NCBI RefSeq assembly: GCF_017310015.1
Contig: NZ_CP022297.1
Span: 2,046,001 to 2,110,000 of the forward strand
Source of the DNA: Marinobacterium iners
Lineage (GTDB): Bacteria > Pseudomonadota > Gammaproteobacteria > Pseudomonadales > Balneatricaceae
Direction: 5' to 3'
Length of the DNA stretch: 64,000 bases
Shown here one piece after another: positions 44,309 through 53,053 of the stretch. The notes under the pieces are model-generated. The model had not been told where the DNA came from, made no database searches, and worked only from the letters and a program-made list of their open reading frames with translations. Numbering within the stretch: the first letter of the stretch is position 1; each line of letters begins with the position of its first letter. Position numbers and translations under genes: made by a program.

Positions 44309-45619
44309 TTAATTCGGTACTTGTAGAATCGAAACAATATTCGGAAAGGTCAACACGACAATCAGGACAGTAATTTGAAGTCCAACAAAGGGAAGTGCTG
44401 CAGCATATACCTGTGTCAGTTTCGTTGATCCGGGCGCTACTCCTTGCATAACCAGTAGCAGTAACCCAAAAGGAGGAGTTAGAAGGCTAATTTCCATCGC
44501 AATCAAGACCAAAACGCCAAACCAGACAAGGTCAATTCCTGTCGTATGAACCAAGGGAATGAAGAAAGGAAGTGTCAACATGATCATACTTATTTGATCA
44601 ACAAAACATCCCAGCACCAGCAAGGTCAACAGCATAAGAATTACCAGGTGGATGCTTGTCAGCTGAAGATTGGAAACTGCTTCAAGAAGGCCAGTTGTAG
44701 CACCTGAGAACGATAGTATTTGTGAAAAAGTCGTCGATGCTACCAGGATAAAAAGAATAGAAGCTGATAACTTGGCGGTTTCAGTGAGCGCAACAAATAT
44801 TTTATTAATATTAATGGACTTATATAAAAATGCAGCCACAAGCGCAGCAACCACACCAAATGCAGCCGACTCAGTTGGAGATGCCAAACCAAATACAAGA
44901 GAGCCGACTACCGCGAAGAAGATGATAAAAAGAGGTACAACATCCTTCAGGAAAGGCGTCCATTTACTCCCTTTTGGGTTCTTCAAGTCATGGTCACAGG
45001 GTGCCAATGACGGATTCATTGCACAACGTACAATGACGTACAAGAGAGTGACTACACCAATCATGATGCCTGGAACAACACCCGCTATTAAAAGCTTACT
45101 GATCGAAATACCGCCTAAACTGGCCAAAGTTACTGCCAATGCGGAAGGCGGAATTAATATAGCAATGCCTCCTACCGCCAAGATCGGCCCCATCGCCATC
45201 GTTGGGTGGTATCCCTTGCGCGTCATTTCAGGCAAGAGCGAACTCCCCATCATGGCAGTATTGGCAATACTGGAACCTGACAAGGTCGCAAAGGCGGTGC
45301 CTCCCAGCACCGAGACAATACTCAGGCGTCCAGGTACCGCCGAAATAAGCCGTTCAATTGCAGAAATTGTACGCTGTGCCAGCCCTGTATGAAAAAGCAG
45401 CTCCCCCATTAGAATAAACAGCGGCACTGGTACAAGAGAAAATAAATTAATGGCTTCAGCTGAGTTTCTCGCCATCTGAATGAGGCCAAATTCCCCTCCC
45501 AAAAAAACAAATGCACCCAGTAAATTCACACAGAAAAATGCGAAAACAACGGGAAGGCCTGAAAGCATTAATATAAAAAGAGTCGAAAAAAGAAATCCTA
45601 TTGCGATATACCATTCCAT
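44309..45619 (-). CDS. dctM: TRAP transporter large permease DctM (transporter 1)
   Basis: 436 aa, about 12 membrane helices, with the DctM hallmarks VPLFILMGELLFHTGLA and VGGIAILIPPSALAVTLASLGG. Starts 3 nt after dctQ, 15 nt before mdlB. Embedded between the mandelate enzymes, so the substrate is probably mandelate or benzoylformate. AT-rich like its neighbours. Confidence 0.92.
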   Translation of the reverse strand: MEWYIAIGFLFSTLFILMLSGLPVVFAFFCVNLLGAFVFLGGEFGLIQMARNSAEAINLFSLVPVPLFILMGELLFHTGLAQRTISAIERLISAVPGRLSIVSVLGGTAFATLSGSSIANTAMMGSSLLPEMTRKGYHPTMAMGPILAVGGIAILIPPSALAVTLASLGGISISKLLIAGVVPGIMIGVVTLLYVIVRCAMNPSLAPCDHDLKNPKGSKWTPFLKDVVPLFIIFFAVVGSLVFGLASPTESAAFGVVAALVAAFLYKSININKIFVALTETAKLSASILFILVASTTFSQILSFSGATTGLLEAVSNLQLTSIHLVILMLLTLLVLGCFVDQISMIMLTLPFFIPLVHTTGIDLVWFGVLVLIAMEISLLTPPFGLLLLVMQGVAPGSTKLTQVYAAALPFVGLQITVLIVVLTFPNIVSILQVPN

Positions 45620-45622
45620 GAT

Positions 45623-46090
45623 CTATGCCTCCGCCCCAAATGATCGAATCGAAAACTCAACACAGATGAAAAACAAGCTCACAACTGGAAACACCAGTAT
45701 TAAATATTCTGGTATCACTATTGTTTTTATTAGTAAGCTCTCTTCATGAATAGAATGATAAAGGATATATGAGAATAGCCCAAGCAATATAAAAGATATT
45801 CCAAGGCCAACCAGGCTTATCAACCTACCAAGTATTGCTTTCTTTAGTCCGGTCATGTTTTTCACTAATACATCAACGGAAACATGGCAACCTTCTTTAA
45901 GCACCCAAGGTGCAGCCAAAAAAGTAGAGACTGTCAGACCATACTCTGACAGCTCTACAACCCATGAGAAAGAGGCGATATCCAAATTACGAAGGATGAC
46001 ATTTAAAAACACCATCACTGACATCAATAGAATCGTCAAGCCGGAGGCTACAACCATAGTTATCAAGGTGCGTTCATAAAGAATACGCAT
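45623..46090 (-). CDS. dctQ: TRAP transporter small permease DctQ (transporter 1)
   Basis: 155 aa with four hydrophobic segments; the conserved block reads GCHVSVDVLVKNM. It sits between dctP (34 nt upstream) and dctM (3 nt downstream). Low overall conservation is normal for DctQ. Confidence 0.87.
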   Translation of the reverse strand: MRILYERTLITMVVASGLTILLMSVMVFLNVILRNLDIASFSWVVELSEYGLTVSTFLAAPWVLKEGCHVSVDVLVKNMTGLKKAILGRLISLVGLGISFILLGLFSYILYHSIHEESLLIKTIVIPEYLILVFPVVSLFFICVEFSIRSFGAEA

Positions 46091-46124
46091 GATAATAAAC
46101 CTTTATTTTTATTATAGATAATCA

Positions 46125-47108
46125 TTAATCAATTATTTCTTTTATTCTCTTAGTCGTTTCCTCATCGTTATCCAGAAGCTCTCTCCATGCCGCGTCGTAA
46201 GCTACTTTCAAATATCGTTCTTTTTCGTTTCCTTCCAAAGTGAGCGTTTGAATACCGGCGTCTTGCTGTAGCTTCCGCTCGTTCTGACTGATTGCTGCAT
46301 TATTATCATTCAGTGATTCAAGCCACAGTGCTTTTTGGGTCAAATAGTCACGCTGCTCTTTTGTCAGCTTGCTACTCCATGTTCTCTCATTGACCATGAC
46401 GGTTACATCGGCCTGGTAGAAACCGGGATCAACCCGATACTTAGTTTGCTCTTGCCAACCGAGATCAAAGACTCCCTGCATTGTCCATCCATAGCCATCG
46501 ACGACGCCTCGCTCAAGTGCTGTATAGACTTCACCGGGGGTTGTTTGCATTACAGAAGCTCCAAGCTCTTCGAAAAAAGCACGGTATATCGGCGTAATCC
46601 GTAACCGCTGTCCTTCCAAATTGGCTGAAGTCAAAGGCTTATTGGTATAAAGATGGAATTCGTTGCCATAATTGGTATAAGCCAGAAGATGAACATTCAT
46701 CTCCTCTTTCCAGATCTTTTGGAGCTGAGACCACTTGCCTGCTGCACGAAGCTCCTGTGGCGAATATCGGGTCAATTTCAATGAGTCGGCCGCAGGCATG
46801 ACATTACTGTAAAAAGCACCGGTGGATAGAATCATGTCTACAACGCCATTCTTGATTGCATTACCTATCTGAAAAGGAGGCATCGCTTCAGGACCACCGA
46901 CATAGCGAATTCTAACCGGTGCGTTCTTGTCCTCGTTGATACTAGCAACAAATTGATCAAAACCTTTTGATATCGCAGTTCCCTTATTGAAGGCTGAAAT
47001 AGCTGATATCTCAACTTGATCACCTGCAATTGAAACCGATGTGTAGCCTGAAAACATAATAGCTAGTGAAAGAGGAAGATATTTATTGATTTTATTTTTA
47101 TTCATCAT
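46125..47108 (-). CDS. dctP: TRAP transporter periplasmic binding protein DctP (transporter 1)
   Basis: 327 aa. Signal peptide with a Lys/Asn-rich start and hydrophobic core, cut near SIAG, then a DctP fold (GEVYTALERGVVDGYGWTMQGV is the conserved ligand-arginine region). It is only distantly like the other two binding proteins in the window, so it likely recognises a different ligand. The start is one of two adjacent ATGs (47108 or 47105); neither has a strong ribosome site. Confidence 0.9.
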   Translation of the reverse strand: MMNKNKINKYLPLSLAIMFSGYTSVSIAGDQVEISAISAFNKGTAISKGFDQFVASINEDKNAPVRIRYVGGPEAMPPFQIGNAIKNGVVDMILSTGAFYSNVMPAADSLKLTRYSPQELRAAGKWSQLQKIWKEEMNVHLLAYTNYGNEFHLYTNKPLTSANLEGQRLRITPIYRAFFEELGASVMQTTPGEVYTALERGVVDGYGWTMQGVFDLGWQEQTKYRVDPGFYQADVTVMVNERTWSSKLTKEQRDYLTQKALWLESLNDNNAAISQNERKLQQDAGIQTLTLEGNEKERYLKVAYDAAWRELLDNDEETTKRIKEIID

Positions 47109-47129
47109 ATAAACCATCTTATCTTATTA

Positions 47130-48587
47130 TTAGAATGGATAAATAATCGGTTTTTCAGTAAAGCTTACCCACTGAACCTCGGTAAACTCTTCAATATTCG
47201 CCAAGCCACCAAAGCGACCGCCATTTCCTGAGTCCCCCATCCCTCCGAAAGGCACGTGAAATTCGTTATTTACGGTTTGGTCATTAATATGAACCATACC
47301 CGCCTTCAGCCGGTCGGCCAGTGAGAATGCAACTCCGTAATTTTGTGTATGAATAGCGGCTGCCAGACCATAATCAGAACGTAATACCTGCTCTACCAAG
47401 TGGTCTTCATCCTTGAACGTTACAACCGGGACGACTGGGCCAAACAGCTCTTCTGCACAAGCTCTGTTACTGACGTCAACATTTGCCAAGATTGTAGGTT
47501 CATAGAAGAGCCTTTCTCCTTTTCCGCCCGTAATCAGGCGCGCACCCTGTTGGAGGCTCTCCTGCACGATGCCGTCAACTCGACGGTACTGGGCCTCATT
47601 AATCAGCGGGCCTATCTCGACTTCCTGACGATAGGGGTCACCAATGCGCAGTTTTCTGGCACGTTCAGCGAGTTTCTGTATATATTCATCAGCAACACTT
47701 TCATGGACGAAATGACGACCTGCCTGCATACAGATCTGCCCCTGATGCAGGAAACTGCCCCAGGCGCCATTGGAAGCAGCAGCATCCAGATCGGCATCGG
47801 CTAGCACGATAAAGGCATTATTGCCCCCTAGCTCAAGGGCTGCTTTTTTCAGCCGTCCGCCACATTTACTGCCGATTTTCTTGCCAACAGGTGTGGAACC
47901 TGTAAACGAAATCATTGCAACCGATTCATTCTCGACCAGTGCCTCACCGGCGATCACATCGCCGGGAACTACCGAAAAAACACCGGCGGGCAGACCAGCC
48001 TCTTCAAATGCACGCGCCATGAGCAAGCCACCAGTGACTGCACTTTGATGATCTGGTTTCAAAACAACCGCATTACCCAATGCAATGGCAGGTGCCACCG
48101 AGCGCATTGCCAACAACAGAGGGAAGTTCCAGGGCGCTATGACACCAATGACCCCCAAAGCTACATGGCGCACGATATTACGACGCCCGGGGACCGATGA
48201 TGGATAAGTAGCGCCATCCGGATACATGGTCAGTGCCGCCGACGCGTTCAACTGCTCAATGGCCGCCTGCAATTCCCACTCAGCCTTGGGACGAATGGAT
48301 CCACATTCACGGATATTCCATTCGATAAATAATTCAGCATTTTCTCTCATAACCTCAGCAACTTTGCGGAGACAGTCCGCGCGCTGATTAAAGGGTGTTG
48401 CCGCCCATTTACCCTGGGCAGCTTTAGAGCTGGAAACGGCCTTATCAACGTCAATAGCTGTGGTGAGAACAATTTTTCCCAAGGCATTTCCTGTTGCAGG
48501 CTCCAGGATATCCGCCACCTCGCCAGTGCTATCACACCAGCGGCCATCAAAAAATTTATTACTGTAATCTGAAATATTAAAATTCAT
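47130..48587 (-). CDS. benzaldehyde dehydrogenase (NAD-type aldehyde dehydrogenase)
   Basis: 485 aa, aldehyde dehydrogenase superfamily. Oxidises benzaldehyde, formed by mdlC, to benzoate. Landmarks: GVIAPWNFPLLLAMRSVAPAI, FTGSTPVGKKIG, LELGGNNAF with the general-base Glu, and the catalytic Cys in GQICMQAGRHF. It is nearer to XylC/vanillin-type benzaldehyde dehydrogenases than to the smaller class-3 MdlD of P. putida, so it is a non-orthologous replacement in the pathway. The start at 48587 has GGGG 6 nt upstream. It lies 19 nt after mdlC. Confidence 0.88.
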   Translation of the reverse strand: MNFNISDYSNKFFDGRWCDSTGEVADILEPATGNALGKIVLTTAIDVDKAVSSSKAAQGKWAATPFNQRADCLRKVAEVMRENAELFIEWNIRECGSIRPKAEWELQAAIEQLNASAALTMYPDGATYPSSVPGRRNIVRHVALGVIGVIAPWNFPLLLAMRSVAPAIALGNAVVLKPDHQSAVTGGLLMARAFEEAGLPAGVFSVVPGDVIAGEALVENESVAMISFTGSTPVGKKIGSKCGGRLKKAALELGGNNAFIVLADADLDAAASNGAWGSFLHQGQICMQAGRHFVHESVADEYIQKLAERARKLRIGDPYRQEVEIGPLINEAQYRRVDGIVQESLQQGARLITGGKGERLFYEPTILANVDVSNRACAEELFGPVVPVVTFKDEDHLVEQVLRSDYGLAAAIHTQNYGVAFSLADRLKAGMVHINDQTVNNEFHVPFGGMGDSGNGGRFGGLANIEEFTEVQWVSFTEKPIIYPF

Positions 48588-48606
48588 GATCAACCCCATC
48601 TTGTTT

Positions 48607-50190
48607 TTATAATTTAACTTCAATCAACGAAGGCCCATTACTTTCCAATGCCGCTGCAAGTGAAAGCTTAAAGGATTTCAATGAATCAACATGTTCAGAC
48701 TTGACGCCATATCCCTCAGCAATTTTCACGAAATCGACACCTTCAATTTCCAACCCAGGCGCACTATCGACATCGAAGAGTTCAGCAAACCATCTCAATG
48801 CCATATAGCCATTATTATTTAAAACAATGAATATGGCGGGTATTTGATATCGCACAGCTGTCCAGAGTGCGGAAATGCTGTAGTGCATGGAGCCATCACC
48901 AATAAAGGCAATGACTTGCCTGCACGGACAAGCCATCTGGACGCCAAGAGCGGCAGGCAGTGCAAATCCCAAACCACCGGCGGCAGCAAAATAGTAGCTG
49001 CCTGATGTTGCCATCGTCAGACGTGACCAGAGGGTTGCAAGTGTCGATGTGGCTTCATTCAGATAGATACTGTTTGCAGGTGCAATTTCTTCAACGCAGT
49101 CAAACAGGTTTTCGACCGTCAGCGCAGCACCATCATCTGTATTTCTGACAACGTCCTGTTTGAAAACCGGGCAATCAGCTTCTTTCTCAGGCAGTGCCGC
49201 ATACAACTGTTCTACGAAAGGCTGGATACCGGTGATCAGCGCATCACCCATGGGGGCACGTGCGGCCTCGTCAGCATCACTGGTGACATGTACGAGCTGA
49301 GCTCCTTGAGGCAGTAGTGCCCCCGGATCCTTCTGGTGATAACGGAACACTGGGCCGCCAATAACCAGAATGAAATCATGCGACTTGATCTTGTCACACA
49401 GAGAAGCCTCTCCTGCCGGCAAGATGCCCGCGAAGCAACGATGATTTGTCGGGAAAGGGCAGCGTGGAGCAGAAGGCGCAACCCAGGCCGGGGCGTTCAT
49501 GCGTTCCGCCAGTCTTGCGACCAGATCATTACAACCCGCGCTGTCGACTTCAGGCCCCAAGACCAGAACCGGGGACTGGGCCTGTGCTATCCTTTCCCGC
49601 AAATCCTGGATCGTGGACGGATCAACGCAAGCGACCTGAACGACCTTCCGGTCCAGTAGAAGATCAAGATTTTCACGCGCAGGTTCTTCCCAGTCATCAT
49701 ACGGGATAGAGACATATACGGGCCCGGGAGCATCAGAGACCGCCAGGTTGATTGCACGGTTGATACTGTAAGGTACTTCCTGAGGACTAAGCGGCTCGTA
49801 ACTGTCCTTGACCAATGGCTTGGGCAACGTGGTCGCATCCGTATTTTTCAGCAAGGGATCGCTGAATACCATGCTTCGTGCCTGCTGACCCGAGGTGACC
49901 ACGATGGGTGAATGCGAGTTACGTGAATTGGTCAGAGCCCCCATCGCATTGCCGGTTCCAGCCGCCGAGTGCAGATTTACAAAGGATGGCTGACCACTTG
50001 CCTGAGCATAACCATCAGCCATTCCAACAACCACGCCTTCATCGAGGCAGAGTACGTACTGAAAGTCGGCAGGAAAATCTTTAAGGAAGTGAAGCTCATT
50101 CGAGCCAGGGTTCCCAAAGACAGTATCAATTTTGTGGTTACGTAATATCTGATACACAGCATCTTTGACTGTCGGCACTTGCTTGGTCAT
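48607..50190 (-). CDS. mdlC: benzoylformate decarboxylase MdlC
   Basis: 527 aa, ThDP-dependent. Splits benzoylformate into benzaldehyde and CO2. The catalytic set of the P. putida enzyme (Ser26, Glu47, His70, His281) is present, each shifted by four: Ser30 (GNPGS), Glu51, His74 (NLHSAAGTG), His285 (VFRYHQ). The ThDP-Mg motif runs from GDGSMHYS to IVLNNNGYM. The start at 50190 has AGG 8 nt upstream; an in-frame ATG at 50253 gives a non-conserved extension. First gene of the 11-kb minus-strand mandelate run and divergent from the broken LysR gene. Confidence 0.94.
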   Translation of the reverse strand: MTKQVPTVKDAVYQILRNHKIDTVFGNPGSNELHFLKDFPADFQYVLCLDEGVVVGMADGYAQASGQPSFVNLHSAAGTGNAMGALTNSRNSHSPIVVTSGQQARSMVFSDPLLKNTDATTLPKPLVKDSYEPLSPQEVPYSINRAINLAVSDAPGPVYVSIPYDDWEEPARENLDLLLDRKVVQVACVDPSTIQDLRERIAQAQSPVLVLGPEVDSAGCNDLVARLAERMNAPAWVAPSAPRCPFPTNHRCFAGILPAGEASLCDKIKSHDFILVIGGPVFRYHQKDPGALLPQGAQLVHVTSDADEAARAPMGDALITGIQPFVEQLYAALPEKEADCPVFKQDVVRNTDDGAALTVENLFDCVEEIAPANSIYLNEATSTLATLWSRLTMATSGSYYFAAAGGLGFALPAALGVQMACPCRQVIAFIGDGSMHYSISALWTAVRYQIPAIFIVLNNNGYMALRWFAELFDVDSAPGLEIEGVDFVKIAEGYGVKSEHVDSLKSFKLSLAAALESNGPSLIEVKL

Positions 50191-50270
50191 GTTTGAGCCT
50201 TCATGTTTCTTTTTTTCATACACTATCAACGCCAAACATATCGATCCAATCAATATTTTTTGCTATAAGA

Positions 50271-50293
50271 TATAGATTGAATTTATATCTATA
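50271..50293. promoter_or_regulatory. LysR-type operator dyad between mdlC and the lysR gene
   Basis: TATAGAT, 9 bp, ATCTATA: a perfect 7-bp dyad of the T-N11-A kind, ending 8 nt before the LysR start codon and about 80 nt upstream of mdlC. It is nested with AGATATA/TATATCT. This is the natural site for autoregulation and for activating mdlC. Confidence 0.65.
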
Positions 50294-50301
50294 GGGTAAC
50301 T

Positions 50302-50568
50302 ATGTTGCGCAAATCAGACCTCAGCCTAGTGAAGGTTTTCCTCGCGATTTATGAAAACGGGAGCCTCAGCCGAGCCGCCGAAGAGCTTAATATCACCCAG
50401 CCTTCCGTCAGTTACTCCCTGTCGCGTTTGAGAGAGCTGCTCAACGACCCTCTGTTCACACGCACACGTGATGGTATGATCCCGACCTTCGCAGCTGACC
50501 AGTTCTATCAGGTGTTTCATGAGTCCATCTGCAAAATCGAACGTAACTATTCAGTTGGCTTGATTTAA
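50302..50568 (+). pseudogene. 5' part of LysR-family regulator of the mandelate genes, cut by an IS
   Basis: Encodes the LysR helix-turn-helix (SLSRAAEELNITQPSVSYSLSRLRELL). True coding ends at 50542 with ICKIE; the reading then runs into the insertion sequence and stops at 50566-50568, giving an 88-residue fragment without the ligand domain. Joining 50302-50542 to 52274-52932 gives exactly 300 codons in frame (ICKIE-QAIADARQFEP), the normal size for LysR. The fragment may still bind DNA, but it lacks the effector domain. Confidence 0.9.
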
Positions 50569-52265
50569 AAAGTTTTCGGATTATCGCTTGGCGCTGCCAT
50601 GAAGGTCGGCAAACGTCCTTCGAACAACAGTGTCAACGCCTCGGAACCACTCAGGTTTTGCTTGCGCGCCGTCGACAGATAGCTGCGCACACGACAGAAG
50701 ATCTGTGCCCCATCCATCGAGCGGAAGCAGCCAGAGATCTTCTGCTGCACCTTGAGCATACGGATATCACGCTCGCCTTGGTTGTTCGTAAAGGGGACCG
50801 CCGGATCGTCCAGAAAGCGCAAAACATCTGCCTCATAGTCGCGCAACCGCTCCAGCAGGTTGCGCGCCCGAGAGCGTTTGAGCCGACCACGCTTGCCCTG
50901 CCGTTGGTTTTCATCCGGTGGCGGACACTCGTCTTCCGCTTTTTTGAGGCATTGCCGGTAGGCCTTTCGCCACCCTTCTGCCTTTTCAGGCGGCAGGCTG
51001 CCGCCCGCACTCTTAACGGCATCCTCCATGGTGCACAACAGGGTTTGCATGCGCTGCGCCCAGGTCTGTTTGTCCTGCTCCCAGGCGCGCTGAAGCTCGC
51101 GCAGATGGTGGGCATTACAGAGCGCATGCCGGCACTGATAGCGGTAGTACGGTTTCCAGTGGTCATGACAAAGCACGCCGTGGAAGCGCGGCAGGATACC
51201 GATGGCCTCCATCGCCTCGTGACCCCGGTGAGCATGGGGCGCCAGCCAGGTCAGGTCATCATTCGAGGCGCAATGCAGCCAGCGGCGTTGGCCACCGATG
51301 TTGATGCTGGTTTCATCGGCGTGAATCAGCACCGACTCGGCCAGACGGTCCTTAACCCAGTGCTCGAAGCCCTCAGCTTTGTCGAAAGCGTCTTGGTTGA
51401 AGTTGAACAGCGACCCTGCGCTGAGCGGGATACCAACCTGATCCTCAAAGTATTCGCGGACACGTTCGTAGGGCAGCAGCTGGTACTGCGACAGATACAC
51501 CGCATGCGCTTTCAAGCGGGGACCATACTGCACCGGACGATCAACACCGGCCGGGAATGGCGCTGTGACGCGTTGCCCCTGTTCGTTCTCCAGGATCTCG
51601 GCCTGGTACTCGGTCACGAAGCGGCTGATATCCAGATCGAAGACCTGACGCTTTTCATAGCCGACCACGCGGAATGCGCTGCCCTTAGGCAGGGTGCGCC
51701 GGTCGACCTTCACGGTCTTGATCGCATCCGGCTCCTCGACCCGTTGCAGCGTCTTGCCAATACGGCCAGGCTGTCCGCCCGGTTTACGCTCACCTTTACT
51801 GCGGCTCTTCTTGGGCCGGTTCGGATCCTGGGAGGGCGGCGTACTGCTGTTGGTACTGTTCGTGTTGAGCCGGCCGGTCATCATCTGGATCAGCACCATC
51901 ATCATCTCAATGGCTGCGCGCAGAGATGGCGAGAGTGTCTTGTCGTCCTGGAGCTGTTGTCTGACGTTCGCCAAGATGGCGTCGACATCCATATTGCTGA
52001 TCTTCATGAGCCTGAGTATCGTCGATTGATGGCCTATTATCGCACGACTTTTTCAGGTCAAATTTTTCGCTTTGTGTGCGGATCTGAGCAACTTTTACAT
52101 TGCTCCCACGCTCCGAGACATAGAGCTCCGCCAGACGCCACAGAGTGGCGGTACGGCACCTTGAGGCAGGCTTTAAAGCGAAATACCGACTGTCACTGGA
52201 CTGGGAGATATTTTGACAAAAAACCTGTCAAGAACTTTTTGCAGGAACTTGAGCTGAATAGTTAC
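50543..52265 (-). mobile_element. IS66-family element (TnpC-only, ISBst12-like) inserted in lysR
   Basis: 1723 bp. Terminal inverted repeats GTAACTATTCAG (left, continuing TTGG; right, continuing CTCA). The 8-bp target duplication AATCGAAC stands on both sides (50535-50542 and 52266-52273), the normal duplication length of IS66. It has only the transposase gene; the accessory tnpA/tnpB genes of full IS66 elements are absent, as in the ISBst12 group. The perfect duplication suggests recent insertion. Confidence 0.92.
50565..52007 (-). CDS. tnpC: IS66-family transposase TnpC
   Basis: 480 aa. N-terminal zinc/leucine-rich part with a NSSTPPSQDP linker, then the DDE domain: Asp in LIHADETSINIGG, Asp in GVLCHDHWKPYY, Glu in FTNNQGERDIRMLKVQQKISG. 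Complete and apparently functional. It fills nearly the whole element, with the stop 22 nt from the left end. An antisense open frame across it (50658-52301) is a shadow. Confidence 0.93.
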   Translation of the reverse strand: MKISNMDVDAILANVRQQLQDDKTLSPSLRAAIEMMMVLIQMMTGRLNTNSTNSSTPPSQDPNRPKKSRSKGERKPGGQPGRIGKTLQRVEEPDAIKTVKVDRRTLPKGSAFRVVGYEKRQVFDLDISRFVTEYQAEILENEQGQRVTAPFPAGVDRPVQYGPRLKAHAVYLSQYQLLPYERVREYFEDQVGIPLSAGSLFNFNQDAFDKAEGFEHWVKDRLAESVLIHADETSINIGGQRRWLHCASNDDLTWLAPHAHRGHEAMEAIGILPRFHGVLCHDHWKPYYRYQCRHALCNAHHLRELQRAWEQDKQTWAQRMQTLLCTMEDAVKSAGGSLPPEKAEGWRKAYRQCLKKAEDECPPPDENQRQGKRGRLKRSRARNLLERLRDYEADVLRFLDDPAVPFTNNQGERDIRMLKVQQKISGCFRSMDGAQIFCRVRSYLSTARKQNLSGSEALTLLFEGRLPTFMAAPSDNPKTF

Positions 52266-52273
52266 AATCGAAC

Positions 52274-52932
52274 AAGCCATTGCAGATGCTCGTCAGTTTG
52301 AGCCCAAGACCTCGACACGAACCTTCCGTATAGCTCTATCTGATCTTGGCGAATTTTATTTATTGCCAAAACTACTAAGAGATATTCATATCAAGGCGCC
52401 CAACTGCAAGGTAGAAGTTGTAACTACTGAGATAGAAAAAGTCGAAGATTGGCTCTCACAAGAACGAATTGATTTGGCTGTAGGGAATCTTAGTTTTCTG
52501 AAAGGACGAACACTTCATAAGAAACTATTCGATGAACATTATCAATGTATCCTCTCCACAAAACACACTCGGATTCGGGGAGAGCCGACCCTAGACGAAT
52601 TTCTTAACGAAAATCATATCTTCATTTCAAAAGCAAGCGGGCACTTTTACATCAATGACTATTTGGGTGAACGAGGCAAACAGATAAACATCGCTCTACA
52701 TATACCTCATTTTTCTGCGCTGCCTGGTATCATCCCTGATAGCGATCTGATAGCTTGCCTACCCAGCCGGGTTGCAAAAGAATTTACCTCACCCGGAAAC
52801 CTGGTATCTTTTCCTTTACCTTTCCCTACCCCAGAATTTGAAGTATCTCTATACTGGACTGAATCAACTGATGATCCTTCAGCTTTACGCTGGCTCTGCG
52901 AAGTCGCCTACCACGCGCTTAAAGATATTTGA
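52274..52932 (+). pseudogene. 3' part of the interrupted LysR regulator
   Basis: Encodes most of the effector-binding domain, from QAIADARQFEPKTSTRTFRIALSDLG to the end (HALKDI). It belongs in frame with the piece ending at 50542. No start with a ribosome site is evident; an in-frame ATG at about 52363 would give a fragment with no DNA-binding domain. Confidence 0.9.
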
Positions 52933-52983
52933 CTTAAAAAGTCTCCGGCTTCAACTTTATCAATCGCATGCACAACATATAAT

Positions 52984-53050
52984 AAAAAGGCCAGTCACAA
53001 GGCCGGCCCCTTATCGTCGTAGTGCTTTTTAACCAAGCACTAACAGACAT
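52984..53050 (-). pseudogene. remnant of a dctQ 5' end
   Basis: 67 nt that match the start of the intact dctQ at 40950-41016. The ATG at 53050 is followed by MSVSAWLK; after one missing base in the A-run, KHYDDKGPAL follows, then TGA where the intact gene has TGG (Trp). It stands 3 nt after the dctP stop, the same spacing as in the intact operon. It ends about 50 nt from the lysR 3' end. Confidence 0.85.
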
Positions 53051-53053
53051 GAA

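Noticed and set aside
50658..52301. 547-codon open frame on the plus strand
   Set aside because: It is antisense to the tnpC transposase, which shows the DDE motifs; no family features in the antisense reading.
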